A stretch of DNA of 64,000 bases from Pseudomonas faucium (lineage in GTDB: Bacteria; Pseudomonadota; Gammaproteobacteria; Pseudomonadales; Pseudomonadaceae). The position numbers were made by a program, and so were the translations under genes. Each line of letters starts with the position of its first letter. Position 1 is the stretch's first letter. The notes under the pieces are model-generated. The model made no database searches. It had not been told where the DNA came from and saw only the letters and a program-made list of their open reading frames with translations. This document shows positions 18,874 through 30,793 of this stretch, piece after piece. The stretch is from NCBI RefSeq assembly GCF_021602585.1, contig NZ_BQIP01000010.1, positions 124,001 to 188,000 on the forward strand. The letters run 5' to 3'.

Positions 18874-19920
18874 TCATTCATCGCCTGCTTCGGAAAAACC
18901 TGCGCCATCGCCCAGGCGCCCCGGAACATTCAGGCCAAAGTGCAGGTAGGCATGCCGGGTGACCACACGGCCACGCGGCGTGCGCATGATATAGCCTTGC
19001 TGGATCAGGTACGGCTCGAGCACATCCTCGATGGTGTGACGCTCTTCGCTGATCGCCGCCGCCAGGTTGTCGACCCCCACCGGGCCGCCGTCGAACTTCT
19101 CGATCATGGTCAACAGCAGGCGCCGGTCGGAATGATCGAAACCGCGCTCGTCGACATCCAGCAGGTTCAGCGCCATGTCGGCCACCGCCTTGGTGATCTG
19201 CCCCTTGCCGCGCACTTCGGCATAGTCGCGCACACGGCGCAGCAGGCGGTTGGCGATACGCGGCGTGCCCCGGGCGCGGCGGGCGATCTCGTAGGCGCCC
19301 TGGTCCTCGATGGCCAGGCCGAGAATGCCGGCCGAACGGCTGACGATGGTCGCCAGGTCCTTGTCGCTGTAGAACTCCAGGCGCTGGACGATGCCGAAGC
19401 GGTCGCGCAAAGGGTTGGTGAGCATGCCGGCGCGGGTGGTGGCACCGACCAGGGTGAACGGTGGCAGGTCGAGCTTGATCGAGCGCGCCGCCGGCCCTTC
19501 GCCGATCATGATGTCGAGCTGGAAGTCTTCCATGGCCGGGTACAGCACCTCTTCGACCACCGGCGAAAGCCGGTGGATCTCATCGATGAACAGCACATCG
19601 TGGGGTTCGAGGTTGGTCAGCATGGCGGCCAGGTCGCCCGGGCGCTCCAGGATCGGCCCGGAGGTGCTCTTGACCGACACACCCATCTCCTGGGCGATGA
19701 TGTTGGCCAGGGTGGTCTTGCCCAACCCGGGCGGGCCGAAGATCAGGGTGTGGTCGAGCGACTCGTGGCGACCGCGCGCGGCCTGGATGAACAGCGCCAT
19801 CTGCTCGCGCACCACCGGCTGGCCGATGTAATCATCCAGGCGCAGCGGGCGGATCGCACGGTCCTGGACTTCTTCACGGTCGCGGCCACTGGCGGCGATC
19901 AGGCGGTCGGCTTCGATCAC
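18874..19920 (-). CDS. ruvB: Holliday junction branch migration helicase RuvB
   Basis: A 348-residue AAA+ motor that drives branch migration with RuvA during recombination repair. The Walker A motif [11 protein letters not shown] is near residue 65, Walker [10 protein letters not shown] near 110, and a C-terminal winged-helix DNA-binding domain is present ([10 protein letters not shown] onward). The start overlaps the ruvA stop by four bases. In many bacteria ruvAB is LexA-controlled; I saw no clear box here. Confidence 0.97.
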   Translation of the reverse strand: MIEADRLIAASGRDREEVQDRAIRPLRLDDYIGQPVVREQMALFIQAARGRHESLDHTLIFGPPGLGKTTLANIIAQEMGVSVKSTSGPILERPGDLAAMLTNLEPHDVLFIDEIHRLSPVVEEVLYPAMEDFQLDIMIGEGPAARSIKLDLPPFTLVGATTRAGMLTNPLRDRFGIVQRLEFYSDKDLATIVSRSAGILGLAIEDQGAYEIARRARGTPRIANRLLRRVRDYAEVRGKGQITKAVADMALNLLDVDERGFDHSDRRLLLTMIEKFDGGPVGVDNLAAAISEERHTIEDVLEPYLIQQGYIMRTPRGRVVTRHAYLHFGLNVPGRLGDGAGFSEAGDE

Positions 19921-20534
19921 TTGGCGATCATCCCTTTGAGGCTGCTGCGGATCAGGTCTTCACTGCTCATGCCGGCCTTGTCCTTGATGGCAGCCACCGC
20001 CTTGCTCGCTTCCTGGGGCTTGTAGCCCAGGGATACCAGGGCGCTGACGGCGTCGGCCTCGGCCGTGGAGGCGCTGCTGACCGGCACCGGGCCATCGGAC
20101 ACCAGGGTGAACATGGCCGGGGAGGTTTCCCAGGCCTTGAAACGGTCCTTGAGCTCGACCAGCAGGCGCTCGGCGGTCTTCTTGCCCACGCCAGGCACAC
20201 GCACCAGCGCCGAAGTGTCCTGGGCCTGCACGCAACGCACCAGTTCGTCGGCCTCGAGGCCCGACATCAGCGCCAGCGCCAGCTTCGGGCCGACGCCATT
20301 GAGCCGGATCAGCTCACGGAACAGTTCGCGCTCGCGCTTTTCATGGAAGCCGTACAGCAGGTGGGCATCCTCGCGCACCACCAGATGGGTGTGCACGGTC
20401 ACGGTTTCGCCGACCTTGGGCAGGCGATACAGGGTGGTCATGGGCACTTCGAGCTCGTAGCCAACGCCGTTGACGTCGATAACCAGGTGTGGCGGCTGCT
20501 TTTCCGCCAGGGTGCCGCGCAAACGTCCAATCAC
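19917..20534 (-). CDS. ruvA: Holliday junction-binding protein RuvA
   Basis: A 205-residue tetrameric protein that holds the Holliday junction and loads RuvB. I use a GTG start at 20532-20534 (reading [12 protein letters not shown]), because AAGGA lies seven bases upstream and the family begins this way; the longer frame to 20609 adds unrelated residues. Helix-hairpin-helix motifs are at about 70-130 ([31 protein letters not shown]), and the C-terminal RuvB-binding domain is at about 155-205. Confidence 0.96.
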   Translation of the reverse strand: MIGRLRGTLAEKQPPHLVIDVNGVGYELEVPMTTLYRLPKVGETVTVHTHLVVREDAHLLYGFHEKRERELFRELIRLNGVGPKLALALMSGLEADELVRCVQAQDTSALVRVPGVGKKTAERLLVELKDRFKAWETSPAMFTLVSDGPVPVSSASTAEADAVSALVSLGYKPQEASKAVAAIKDKAGMSSEDLIRSSLKGMIAK

Positions 20535-20642
20535 GTTCCGATCCTTCCTCTCGGGGCCGGTCAAAGACCGGTCAACCCTATCAGCAAATGCAACGGGTGA
20601 ACGCGCCACCCGGACAAAAAATGTATCAGCGCATGAAGTGCG

Positions 20643-21167
20643 CTACAGACGCAAGCGCCCGCCGCGTCGCCGCGCCGTGGCCAGGCCGTGGGGCACCAGG
20701 CTGGAGCGGGTATGGGCATGGCACAGGGCGATGGCCAGGGCGTCGGAGGCGTCGATCTGTGGTTTCTGGGTGAGCTTGAGCAGGTGCATGACCATCAGCA
20801 TCACCTGCTCCTTGTTGGCGCCACCGCTGCCGGCGACGGCCTGCTTGACCTGGCTTGCGCTGTACTCGGCGATTTCCAGGCCAGCCTCGGCGGCGGCGAC
20901 GATGGCCGCACCGCGCGCCTGGCCGAGCTTGAGCGCGGAGTCGGCGTTGCGGGCCATGAACACCCGTTCGATGCCCATGGTGACCGGCTCATGGGTGCGT
21001 ATGATTTCGCTGACACCGCGAAAAACGATCTGCAAGCGCTCGTGCAACTCGCCGGCACCGGTGCGGATACAACCCGACGCCACGTACTCGCAACCACGCG
21101 CGGTCTGGCGCACCACGCCATAACCGGTGATGCGCGAGCCGGGGTCGATACCAAGAATCAGAGTCAT
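20643..21167 (-). CDS. ruvC: crossover junction endodeoxyribonuclease RuvC
   Basis: A 174-residue resolvase that cuts Holliday junctions. It begins [17 protein letters not shown], with the first catalytic Asp in GIDPG, further acidic residues in GIERVF and [10 protein letters not shown]. The start at 21165-21167 is chosen because the upstream extension of the frame to 21302 is only translated REP sequence. It is first in the ruvC-ruvA-ruvB block. Confidence 0.97.
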   Translation of the reverse strand: MTLILGIDPGSRITGYGVVRQTARGCEYVASGCIRTGAGELHERLQIVFRGVSEIIRTHEPVTMGIERVFMARNADSALKLGQARGAAIVAAAEAGLEIAEYSASQVKQAVAGSGGANKEQVMLMVMHLLKLTQKPQIDASDALAIALCHAHTRSSLVPHGLATARRRGGRLRL

Positions 21168-21234
21168 AACGCCTGTCGTATAGGGAGATGCTTTAAAGCC
21201 GGAGCTCGATTCAAGGCCATTGGGGCCGCTGCAC

Positions 21235-21300
21235 GCCCCATCGCCGGCAAGCCGGCTCCCACAAGTCATTGTGGGAGCCGGCTTGCCGGCGATGGGCTGC
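21235..21300. repeat. inverted pair of REP elements
   Basis: Two REP cores (CCGGCAAGCCGGCTCCCACA) face each other head to head around AGTCATTG, forming a near-perfect 28-bp stem. It lies between yebC and ruvC and may end the yebC transcript or stabilise mRNA. Confidence 0.85.
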
Positions 21301-21335
21301 ACAGCAGCCCCAATTACAATCGTGCTGGCGACACC

Positions 21336-22082
21336 TTAGCCGAGTTTTTCCATGATCTCGTCGGAAATCTGCGCATTGGAGTAGACGTTTTGCACGTCGT
21401 CCAAGTCTTCGAGCATGTCGATCAGCTTGAGCACCTTCTCGGCACCTTCCTGGTCCAGCTCGGCGCTGGTGGTCGGCTGCATGACGATCTCGGCGTCGGC
21501 GGCCTTGAAGCCCGCCTCTTCCAGCGCATTGCGCACGGCATAGAAGCTGTTGAACGAGGTGAACACCTCGAACGAACCGTCTTCGTTGGCGACCACGTCG
21601 TCGGCATCGGCTTCCATCGCCGCTTCCATCAACGCATCTTCGTCAACGCCCGGTGCAAAGCTGATCTGCCCCTTGCGCTCGAACAGGTAAGCCACCGAAC
21701 CATCGGTACCGAGGTTACCGCCACATTTGGTGAAGGCATGGCGCACGGCAGCGGCGGTACGGTTGCGGTTGTCGGTCATGGCCTCGACCATGATCGCCAC
21801 GCCGCCCGGGCCGTAGCCTTCGTAGCTCAGCTCTTCGACGTTGTCGCTTTCGTTGGTGCCAGCACCCCGGGCCACGGCGCGATCGATGATGTCGCGGCTC
21901 ATATTGGCGCCCAGGGCCTTGTCCAGCGCCAGGCGCAGGCGCGGGTTGGAGGTCGGATCGCCACCGCCCTGCTTGGCGGCAACGGTCAGCTCACGGATCC
22001 ACTTGGTGAAGATCTTGCCTCTCTTGGCATCCTGGCGCTCTTTGCGGTGCTTGATGTTCGCCCACTTGGAATGACCAGCCAT
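21336..22082 (-). CDS. yebC: YebC/PmpR family DNA-binding regulator
   Basis: A 248-residue protein beginning [14 protein letters not shown], the family signature, so the start is 22080-22082. It has the three-domain fold of TACO1/YebC. Members act as transcription regulators (PmpR in P. aeruginosa) and, according to recent work on relatives, assist ribosomes at polyproline stretches. It lies between aspS and ruvC on the same strand, as in most gamma-proteobacteria. Confidence 0.96.
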   Translation of the reverse strand: MAGHSKWANIKHRKERQDAKRGKIFTKWIRELTVAAKQGGGDPTSNPRLRLALDKALGANMSRDIIDRAVARGAGTNESDNVEELSYEGYGPGGVAIMVEAMTDNRNRTAAAVRHAFTKCGGNLGTDGSVAYLFERKGQISFAPGVDEDALMEAAMEADADDVVANEDGSFEVFTSFNSFYAVRNALEEAGFKAADAEIVMQPTTSAELDQEGAEKVLKLIDMLEDLDDVQNVYSNAQISDEIMEKLG

Positions 22083-22157
22083 AACAACTCCAAATCCTTG
22101 AAACACAAACAGTTACGCCCCAAACGGGGCGCAACGACAAATTCCTGCGCCGTAACG

Positions 22158-22186
22158 CAAAGGCGCATCCATGTGGATGCGCCCGG
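22158..22186 (-). terminator. weak terminator after aspS
   Basis: A perfect inverted repeat GGCGCATCC / GGATGCGCC is followed on the minus strand by only TTTG, eight bases after the aspS stop. Probably a partial terminator before yebC. Confidence 0.5.
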
Positions 22187-22193
22187 GGTCCGC

Positions 22194-23969
22194 TTACTCG
22201 ACCTTGGTCTGTTCGCGCAGGCGGATGTGCAGCTCACGCAGGGCCTTGGCGTCGACCATGCCTGGGGCCTGGGTCATGACGCACGCAGCGCTCTGGGTTT
22301 TCGGGAAGGCGATCACTTCACGGATCGACTGGGCGCCGGTCATCAGCATGACCAGGCGGTCCAGGCCAAAGGCCAGGCCACCGTGGGGCGGTGCACCGAA
22401 CTTCAGCGCATCGAGCAGGAAGCCGAACTTCTCTTCCTGTTCCGCCGCCTCGATGCCCAGCAGGCGGAATACTGCCTGCTGCATCTCTTTACGGTGGATA
22501 CGGATCGAACCGCCGCCCAGCTCGGTGCCGTTGAGCACCATGTCGTAGGCACGGGACAGGGCGGTGGCCGGGTTGGCCTCGAGCTCTTGCGGGCTGCACT
22601 TGGGTGCGGTGAACGGGTGGTGCAGGGCAGTGAAGCTGCCGTCTTCGTTCTCTTCGAACATCGGGAAGTCGACGACCCACATCGGCGCCCACTCGCAGGT
22701 CAGCAGCTCGAAGTCGTGGCCCAGGCGGATACGCAGCGCGCCCAGCGCTTCGCTGACCACCTTGAACTTGTCGGCACCGAAGAACACGATGTCGCCGTCT
22801 ACGGCGCCAACGCGGTCGAGGATGTTGTTGAGGTTGGCCTCAGGGATGTTCTTGACGATCGGCGACTGCAGGCCTTCGACACCCTTGGCGCGCTCGTTGA
22901 CCTTGATGTAGGCCAGGCCCTTGGCACCGTAGATGCCGACGAACTTGGTGTACTCGTCGATCTTGCTGCGCGGCATGCTGGCGCCGCCCGGCAGGCGCAG
23001 CGCGGTGACGCGGCACTTCGGATCGTTGGCAGGGCCTGCGAACACCTTGAAGTCGACGTCCTTGAGCTGATCGGCAACGTCCACCAGCTCCAGCGGAATG
23101 CGCAGGTCCGGCTTGTCGGAGCCGTAGCGGCGCATGGCTTCTTCGAAAGTCATGTGCGGGAATTCGCCGAACTCCAGGTCCAACACTTCCTTGAACAGCT
23201 TGCGGATCATGCTTTCGGTCAGGCCCATGATCTCGCTTTCATCGAGGAAGCTGGTCTCGATGTCGATCTGGGTGAATTCCGGCTGGCGATCGGCACGCAG
23301 GTCTTCGTCACGGAAGCACTTGGCGATCTGGTAGTAGCGGTCGAAGCCGGCGACCATCAGCAGTTGCTTGAACAGCTGTGGCGACTGCGGCAGGGCGAAG
23401 AAGCTGCCCGCGTGGGTACGGCTCGGCACCAGGTAGTCGCGCGCGCCTTCCGGCGTTGCACGGGTCAGGATCGGCGTTTCGACGTCGAGGAAGCCGTTTT
23501 CGTCGAGGAAGCGGCGGATGCTGCTGGTGATGCGCGAGCGCAGGCGCAGCTTGTCGGCCATTTCCGGGCGACGCAGGTCGATGAAGCGGTAGCGCAGGCG
23601 AGTTTCCTCACCGACGTCGGAGTATTCGTTGAGCGGGAACGGCGGGGTTTCCGCTTCGTTGAGCACGTTCAGCTGGTAGCCGAGAATCTCGATGGCACCG
23701 GAGGCCATGTTGGCGTTGACAGCACCATCGGGGCGCTTGCGCACCTTGCCGGTGATCTGCACGACGTACTCGCTGCGCACGCGGTCGGCGGCGGCGAAGG
23801 TTTCGGCGCGGTCCGGGTCGAACACGACCTGGGCCATGCCCTCGCGGTCACGGATGTCGAGGAAGATCACCCCGCCGTGGTCGCGGCGACGATGGACCCA
23901 GCCGCAAAGGGTGACTTCCTGGCCGTCCAGGCTCTCGTTCAGTTGGCCGCAATAATGGCTGCGCATCAT
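22194..23969 (-). CDS. aspS: aspartyl-tRNA synthetase
   Basis: A 591-residue class II synthetase charging tRNA-Asp. It has an N-terminal OB-fold anticodon-binding domain (about 1-105), a catalytic core with motif 2 ([18 protein letters not shown], near 215), the bacterial GAD insertion (about 290-420) and motif 3 (GLAFGLDRL, near 530). P. aeruginosa AspRS is known to be non-discriminating (also charges tRNA-Asn), and this one may be too. It starts [10 protein letters not shown]. Confidence 0.97.
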   Translation of the reverse strand: MMRSHYCGQLNESLDGQEVTLCGWVHRRRDHGGVIFLDIRDREGMAQVVFDPDRAETFAAADRVRSEYVVQITGKVRKRPDGAVNANMASGAIEILGYQLNVLNEAETPPFPLNEYSDVGEETRLRYRFIDLRRPEMADKLRLRSRITSSIRRFLDENGFLDVETPILTRATPEGARDYLVPSRTHAGSFFALPQSPQLFKQLLMVAGFDRYYQIAKCFRDEDLRADRQPEFTQIDIETSFLDESEIMGLTESMIRKLFKEVLDLEFGEFPHMTFEEAMRRYGSDKPDLRIPLELVDVADQLKDVDFKVFAGPANDPKCRVTALRLPGGASMPRSKIDEYTKFVGIYGAKGLAYIKVNERAKGVEGLQSPIVKNIPEANLNNILDRVGAVDGDIVFFGADKFKVVSEALGALRIRLGHDFELLTCEWAPMWVVDFPMFEENEDGSFTALHHPFTAPKCSPQELEANPATALSRAYDMVLNGTELGGGSIRIHRKEMQQAVFRLLGIEAAEQEEKFGFLLDALKFGAPPHGGLAFGLDRLVMLMTGAQSIREVIAFPKTQSAACVMTQAPGMVDAKALRELHIRLREQTKVE

Positions 23970-24059
23970 GATGGTGGTTTCGCTTCTCGTGATTCGTGTA
24001 TTCGGTGGAGGCCTTGCCCAGAGGGTTAATACTGCAAGACCCAGCTACTGCAATTCAAC

Positions 24060-24281
24060 TCAGTCGGCCTTGTCGCCGCCTGCCAGATTCTTTTTTGCCC
24101 CGGTCTTGAAGTCGGTTTCGTACCAGCCGTTGCCGCTCAGGCGAAAACCTGGGACCGACAGCAGCTTCTTCAATGCCGGCGCTTCACAGGCCGGGCAATC
24201 GGTCAGCGGGGCGGCGCTGATCTTCTGCAGCACCTCCATCTGGTGATTGCAGGAAGCACATTGATAGTCATAAAGGGGCAT
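24060..24281 (-). CDS. FmdB family zinc-ribbon protein
   Basis: A 73-residue protein with four cysteines in two pairs (CASC near residue 8 and CPAC near 28), beginning MPLYDYQC, the hallmark of FmdB-type putative regulators. The C-terminus (GWYETDFKTG) is also typical. The biochemical role is unknown. It lies upstream of aspS on the same strand, as in other Pseudomonas. Confidence 0.9.
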   Translation of the reverse strand: MPLYDYQCASCNHQMEVLQKISAAPLTDCPACEAPALKKLLSVPGFRLSGNGWYETDFKTGAKKNLAGGDKAD

Positions 24282-24373
24282 GGATGTCTCTCGTCAACCA
24301 CAACGCGGGCTGCCTGGGCAGCAAAAAGCGAGATTATATATGGTTAACAGGCACTGCGCAGCCCGCCCGGCGA

Positions 24374-24700
24374 TCAGCGTGCACTTGGCGGGTCGAGCAG
24401 CCAGGCGACACAGATCACCCGGATCAGCCCGCTGAAGTTGCGCACCCCGCCCTGGCGCAGGTGCACCTCACGGTCCACGTAGGAGAGCACGGCGCTGACC
24501 GAGCACTGATTGGCCTCGGCAATGCGTTCGAGGATGCCCCAGTAGACGCCTTCCAGCCGCAGGCAGGTGGAAAACCCGTTGAGCCGCACCGAACGCGATA
24601 CCGGCTGAACCTGCACCATGTCGAAATCTGCCTTGAACGGATCGATGCACTGCTTGCCTGGCCAGCATCCCAGGCCTATCCGTCGCTTGTTCGCTTGCAT
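24374..24700 (-). CDS. ribbon-helix-helix domain protein
   Basis: A 108-residue protein from the ATG at 24698-24700 (a GTG 12 bases upstream is possible). Residues about 35-95 (VSRSVRLNGFSTCLRLE, then WGILERIAEANQCSVSAVL) fit the RHH_4 type of ribbon-helix-helix DNA-binding proteins, with a beta strand followed by two helices. The target is unknown; regulators of this type often act as small transcription repressors. It stands alone, between fmdB and dps. Confidence 0.75.
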   Translation of the reverse strand: MQANKRRIGLGCWPGKQCIDPFKADFDMVQVQPVSRSVRLNGFSTCLRLEGVYWGILERIAEANQCSVSAVLSYVDREVHLRQGGVRNFSGLIRVICVAWLLDPPSAR

Positions 24701-24817
24701 ACTACGCCCCACTCACTGACTACCACCAACTTCCCTGCAGCGCATGCAGGGACCCTGGGGCGAATCAAGCGCGCACGGGCGCATTCAAAGCAGCGGCAAA
24801 GCCTTCCTGTACAAACG

Positions 24818-24855
24818 AAAAAGCCCGGCCGAAGAGCATTCGGCCGGGCTTTTGG
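24818..24855 (-). terminator. intrinsic terminator after dps
   Basis: AAAAGCCCGGCCGAA, a short loop, TTCGGCCGGGCTTTTT on the minus strand, a strong stem with U-tract 23 bases beyond the dps stop. It is symmetrical enough to work in both directions. Confidence 0.9.
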
Positions 24856-24878
24856 GGGCTACCTACAACAGCTTCGGA

Positions 24879-25352
24879 CTATTGCCCCTTGAGCAGCACT
24901 CGCAGCATCCAGGCGGTTTTCTCGTGCACCTGCATGCGCTGGGTCAGCAGGTCGGCGGTAGGCTCATCGCTGACCTTGTCCACCACCGGGAAAATGCTGC
25001 GCGCCGTGCGCACCACGGCTTCCTGCCCATCCACCAGCTGGCGAATCATCTCTTCGGCAGCCGGCACCCCCTCTTCTTCCTTGATGGAAGAGTGGCGCGC
25101 ATAAAAGGCATAAGACCCCGGCGCCGGGAAGCCCAGGGTGCGAATGCGCTCGGCGATCGAGTCGACGGCCAGCGCCAGTTCGTTGTACTGCTCCTCGAAC
25201 ATCAGGTGCAGGGTGCGGAACGACGGACCTTCGACGTTCCAGTGGAAGTTGTGGGTTTTCAGATACAGCACATAGGTATCCGACAACAGGCGGGAAAGCC
25301 CTTCGGCGATGGACTTGCGATCTTCTTCACTGATACCGATATCGATTGCCAT
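24879..25352 (-). CDS. dps: Dps-family DNA-binding / ferritin-like protein
   Basis: A 157-residue ferritin-like protein that stores iron at dodecamer interfaces and protects DNA in stationary phase or oxidative stress. The start at 25350-25352 ([19 protein letters not shown]) replaces a longer frame that begins in the promoter region. The inter-subunit ferroxidase site is visible as [20 protein letters not shown] followed by E residues near 62-66. Divergent from the cold-shock gene; the 277-base gap between them should hold both promoters. This pairing with aspS matches the P. aeruginosa PA0961-PA0963 region as I recall it. Confidence 0.93.
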   Translation of the reverse strand: MAIDIGISEEDRKSIAEGLSRLLSDTYVLYLKTHNFHWNVEGPSFRTLHLMFEEQYNELALAVDSIAERIRTLGFPAPGSYAFYARHSSIKEEEGVPAAEEMIRQLVDGQEAVVRTARSIFPVVDKVSDEPTADLLTQRMQVHEKTAWMLRVLLKGQ

Positions 25353-25629
25353 GAAGTTCCCCTTTGCATTGGGCTTGATGATCAAGCAGGCCTGACACAC
25401 TGTATCAACACTTTGCCCAACCCGCCCATGACCCAGCGCAAGCGAACGCCATCGGCCCCCTCGGTTTGAGAAGGGCCCGGCTTTGCTGTTAAATAGGCAC
25501 GGTGCCACCCGTGCGGACTGTTATTGCCGGGTGCATAGGCTGGCGTACCGCGTGATCGCGTTCTACACCTCATGCGCACCGCGTTGCCAGCTCTTCCTGT
25601 GATCGGCCTTATCAACTGCGAGCCAACCC

Positions 25630-26223
25630 ATGTTCAAGATCGTCCACCTGGTGACGGGCGTTGCGGCTTTGCTGCTCTCGCTCATACCCAGCCTGAAAAC
25701 CGATGCGACACCCTTCCTGCAGCAACCCGACGCGGTCTACCTGGCCCTGCTCGGCCTGCTCAACCTGCTGCTGGCCCCGGTCGTGCCCCTGTATTACCGC
25801 GGTGCACGCCAGCAGCTGCAGCACCTGGCCTGCGCCCTTTTGGTGGTGGCCGTGGTACTGCAGACACTGACCCTGCTCGCCCGCCCGGAAATGGGCAACC
25901 TGGCCGCCCTGGTGTGTGCCACCCTGGCCGTGGCCCTGCACCTGGCGGCCGGCTTTGCCCGCGCCAGCCGTAAGGTGCGCAGCAGCTCGAACGCCTCCCA
26001 GGACGCCGGCCAGCGGGATACCGGCACCGTGAAGTGGTTCAACACCTCCAAGGGCTTCGGCTTCATTTCGCGCGATTCGGGTGACGATATCTTCGTTCAC
26101 TTTCGCGCCATTCGCGGCGAAGGCCACCGCATCCTGGTCGAAGGCCAGCGCGTGGAGTTTTCGGTCATGCACCGTGACAAGGGCCTTCAGGCCGAAGACG
26201 TGGTCGCGGTGAATCGCCGCTGA
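25630..26223 (+). CDS. membrane-anchored cold-shock-domain protein
   Basis: A 197-residue two-part protein. Residues about 1-115 form four hydrophobic segments ([69 protein letters not shown]). Residues about 130-197 are a cold-shock domain with RNP1 (KGFGFI) and RNP2 (DIFVHF), starting [13 protein letters not shown]. This should tether a single-stranded nucleic-acid binding domain to the inner membrane, facing the cytoplasm. The architecture recurs in Pseudomonas; the function is unknown. A poly-basic/serine linker joins the halves. Confidence 0.88.
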   Translation: MFKIVHLVTGVAALLLSLIPSLKTDATPFLQQPDAVYLALLGLLNLLLAPVVPLYYRGARQQLQHLACALLVVAVVLQTLTLLARPEMGNLAALVCATLAVALHLAAGFARASRKVRSSSNASQDAGQRDTGTVKWFNTSKGFGFISRDSGDDIFVHFRAIRGEGHRILVEGQRVEFSVMHRDKGLQAEDVVAVNRR

Positions 26224-26265
26224 CCACAGCCAGCCCTGGGGCTCCCCAGGGCTACCCTCCCCCCC

Positions 26266-26472
26266 TCAGTAATGCGGCGGCGGCGCCTCTTCCCCTTCAC
26301 TGCCGTACTGGCCGACCATCTCCTCATAACGCTTGATCAGCTCGGCCATCTGCAATTGCAGGCGATCGATCACCTGCCCCTGCTCGGCCACCACATCATT
26401 GAGCGCTTGAATGGTGTCGTCCTGAAACGCCTGGCGGGTTTCCAGTTCGATGATGCGCGATTCCAGCGACAT
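26266..26472 (-). CDS. slyX: SlyX family protein
   Basis: A 68-residue protein made almost entirely of a coiled coil ([20 protein letters not shown], then [16 protein letters not shown]) ending in PPPHY, the SlyX family hallmark. Function unknown. Its ATG lies one base after the stop of the HIT gene (TGACATG), so translation is coupled. Confidence 0.92.
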   Translation of the reverse strand: MSLESRIIELETRQAFQDDTIQALNDVVAEQGQVIDRLQLQMAELIKRYEEMVGQYGSEGEEAPPPHY

Positions 26473-26473
26473 G

Positions 26474-26893
26474 TCAGGCCTCCTGGTAATCGTTTTCAAG
26501 CAGCGCACGCAGGCGCGCGCGAATCGCCTCCACCTGCTCCGGCGCATAGGCCAGCGCAGGCACCTTGCCCCACACCGGTGCAGGCCAGGCAGCGTCATGC
26601 TGGTGACGAACGATCACGTGCATGTGCATCTGGCTGACCACGTTGCCCAGGGTGGCAACGTTCATCTTGTCGGCGGCGAACTCGCGCTTGAGTGCTTCGG
26701 CCAGATAAGTGGTTTCTTTCCACAACTGCGCCTGGTCTTCCTGGCTCAAGTCGAACAACTCACTTGCACCTGGGCGCTTGGGCACCAGGATGAACCAGGG
26801 ATAGTTGGCATCCTTGCTCAGCAGCAGCCGGCACAACGGAAAATCACCCAGTACCAGGGAATCCTGCTGCAAACGAGAATCCATCAAAAACAC
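26474..26893 (-). CDS. HIT family hydrolase
   Basis: A 139-residue histidine-triad protein. The catalytic triad region reads [14 protein letters not shown] (near residues 87-100), close to the HxHxHxx pattern. HIT proteins hydrolyse or transfer nucleoside phosphates such as Ap4A or AMP-lysine. I use the GTG at 26891-26893 (reading [10 protein letters not shown]), because GGAGG lies six bases upstream; the ATG at 26884 would be too far downstream. It is followed by slyX. Confidence 0.88.
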   Translation of the reverse strand: MFLMDSRLQQDSLVLGDFPLCRLLLSKDANYPWFILVPKRPGASELFDLSQEDQAQLWKETTYLAEALKREFAADKMNVATLGNVVSQMHMHVIVRHQHDAAWPAPVWGKVPALAYAPEQVEAIRARLRALLENDYQEA

Positions 26894-27620
26894 GGTAAAC
26901 CTCCATCAAGCAAAACCGCCCGTGACTACGGGAGCATGGCCGCAAGGATACCCTGCTGCGCGGTTTCAGTTCAGCAATCGATGAAGGCTGCACAGTGGCG
27001 GTAACACAACGCTACTTTTCGCACCAAAATGAGGCCGCGCTACGACACACCAATACGGTTTTACCCAGCGCATCTACTCAACATGAACAGTCGCCGGTAA
27101 CACATTGACTTTTATGACAGGTTTTTGCTTTTCCGGTGACATTTGTTTTGGCACACCATCATACAAGCCACACCCCGTATTTCCGGCACTTTTCCACCTG
27201 CGGCCCAGGGTGTTGTGAAAATTTCATCAAGCGTTGTTAATTTTGAGCACGCTTGTTGCATTCCTTTCACGCCAAGTCGGCACGACACCTGCATGATGCG
27301 GTGGACGCGACAAATAACAACAGCGGCATTGGATTCACCAGGGAGTTTCTTCAACCGCAGCCGACACTTACGGCTTGCATGGGGTGACAGGAACAGCGCT
27401 GGGGTTGTACGCCCGGTTAAACCGGCGCGTGATTTGCGACACGGAAATACCTATAAGCGACATGGCTATAAAGTTCCCGAAAGGTTTTATATACCCATAT
27501 CGCCAACAACAGTCAGCGTGCTATACATTTCCGCCGACATAACAAGAAAGAGCTGCCCCATATAACTAAAAAACTTGGGCGCAGCGGTACTCTTCCTAAA
27601 AACCAAAGGAGCAAATCACG
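26894..27620. other. long intergenic/leader region before the oprD-type porin
   Basis: No credible gene lies here. The stretch is AT-richer than its surroundings, especially 27000-27250 and 27470-27560. Two A-rich AANAANAA-like motifs are visible at 27312-27321 (AAATAACAAC) and 27541-27548 (AACAAGAA), the kind bound by Hfq/Crc in Pseudomonas catabolite repression. The porin promoter must be here; I could not place it with confidence. Confidence 0.4.
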
Positions 27621-28895
27621 ATGCGCGTGATGAAGTGGAGCATGATCGCCCTGGCCGTTTCGGCAGGGACCTCGCAAATGGCCCTGGCATCTTCCCAGGA
27701 CGAGTCCAAGGGTTTCCTCGAAGACAGCAAGCTGAACGTCAAGACTCGCATGCTGTACTTCAGCCGCGACTACCGTAACAACCCGGCTGGCAGCCAGAGC
27801 CGCGTAGAAGAAACCGGCCTGGGCTTCCTGGGCACCTACGAGTCGGGCTTCACCCAAGGCACCGTCGGCTTTGGTGTCGACGCCATCGGCATGCTGGGCC
27901 TGAAACTGGACAGCGGCAAAGGCCGCCACTCCACCGGCCAGTTCCCGACAGACGGCGACGGCCGTGCGCAGGATGAGTTCTCCGAAGGCGGCGGCGCGGT
28001 AAAAATGCGCATCTCCGATACCGTGCTGAAGTATGGTACCCAGTTCACCGCACTGCCAGTGCTGGCCACCGACGACAGCCGACTGCTGCCGGAAACCGTC
28101 GAAGGCGCGCTGATCACCAGCAGCGAAATCAAGGGCCTGACCCTGAACGCTGGTCACTTCACCGCCCTGAACGCCCAGTCTGAAAGCGACCACGACAGCC
28201 TGCACCTGAAGAAAGCCGATGTCGTCGGCGGCACCTACGCCTTCACCGACAACCTCAGCACCAGCCTGTACTACTCCAAGGTCGAAGACTACTGGCGCAA
28301 GTACTACGCCAACGTCAACTGGGCGCTGCCAATCTCCGACAAGCAAGGCCTGGTGTTCGACTTCAACATCTATGACACCAAGAGCGATGGCCAGGGCCTG
28401 CAACGTGCCGAGAACGATGGCACCACCAAGCTCGACAACCGTGCCTTCAGCCTGTCGGGCGCGTACAACATCGGCGCCCACACCTTCACCCTGGCTTACC
28501 AGAAAGTCACCGGTGACGGCGACTACGGTTACGGCGTGGACGGCGGCGGCACCATCTTCCTGGCCAACTCCGTGGCCCGTTCCGACTTCAACGCCGAAGA
28601 CGAGAAGTCCTGGCAGGCTCGCTACGACCTGAACTTCGCCGAGTTCGGCGTGCCAGGCCTGACCTTCATGACCCGTTACGTGCGCGGTTCCGATGCCAAC
28701 ACCGGCACCACCAGCAACGGCAAGGAATGGGAACGCGACATCGACATCAAGTACGTGCTGCAAGAAGGCCCTGCCAAGGACCTGAGCTTCCGCGTGCGTC
28801 AGGCCACCTACCGTTCTTCCGATGGCGTCTACTACGGCTCCCCATCGCTGGACGAACTGCGCCTGATCGTCGAGTACCCGCTGAGCATCCTGTAA
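27621..28895 (+). CDS. OprD-family outer-membrane porin
   Basis: A 424-residue outer-membrane channel with a signal peptide cut after MALA and a mature part SSQDESKGFLEDSKLNVKTR, the usual OprD-family opening. Repeated amphipathic strands (GSFTLAYQKVTGDGDYGY style) and a final strand (RLIVEYPLSIL) fit an 18-strand barrel. OprD-family channels admit amino acids, peptides or carboxylates. This chromosomal position before proS corresponds to the OprD/OprE-like porin of P. putida, but the substrate cannot be read from sequence. AGGAG precedes the start, and a terminator follows. Confidence 0.92.
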   Translation: MRVMKWSMIALAVSAGTSQMALASSQDESKGFLEDSKLNVKTRMLYFSRDYRNNPAGSQSRVEETGLGFLGTYESGFTQGTVGFGVDAIGMLGLKLDSGKGRHSTGQFPTDGDGRAQDEFSEGGGAVKMRISDTVLKYGTQFTALPVLATDDSRLLPETVEGALITSSEIKGLTLNAGHFTALNAQSESDHDSLHLKKADVVGGTYAFTDNLSTSLYYSKVEDYWRKYYANVNWALPISDKQGLVFDFNIYDTKSDGQGLQRAENDGTTKLDNRAFSLSGAYNIGAHTFTLAYQKVTGDGDYGYGVDGGGTIFLANSVARSDFNAEDEKSWQARYDLNFAEFGVPGLTFMTRYVRGSDANTGTTSNGKEWERDIDIKYVLQEGPAKDLSFRVRQATYRSSDGVYYGSPSLDELRLIVEYPLSIL

Positions 28896-28923
28896 GCCTG
28901 GCTTATAGCGTGCCCCGCACATG

Positions 28924-28954
28924 AAAAAGCCCGGCCAACCCGCCGGGCTTTTTC
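28924..28954 (+). terminator. intrinsic terminator after the porin
   Basis: AAAAAGCCCGGC, loop, GCCGGGCTTTTT, about 30 bases after the porin stop, with a strong U-tract. Confidence 0.9.
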
Positions 28955-29057
28955 TTGGCTGACAACGGCCCCCGCCTGGGGCATTCTGTACGCCTTCGTT
29001 TCGCCCCCGTACAATGCGGGGTCATTTCAATGTCTTAGGCAATCGACACGGCTAACC

Positions 29058-30773
<1,716 letters not shown>

Positions 30774-30793
30774 TAATCAATGCACGAGTGATC

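Noticed and set aside
21168-21302. N-terminal extension of RuvC
   Set aside because: The extra residues (AGKPAPT...SRLAGD) are translated REP sequence; the conserved protein begins at 21167.
20688-24029. A 1113-codon open frame on the plus strand opposite yebC and aspS
   Set aside because: It is the complementary-strand shadow of conserved genes in a high-GC genome, with low-complexity His/Val/Leu/Gln-rich sequence and no ribosome site.
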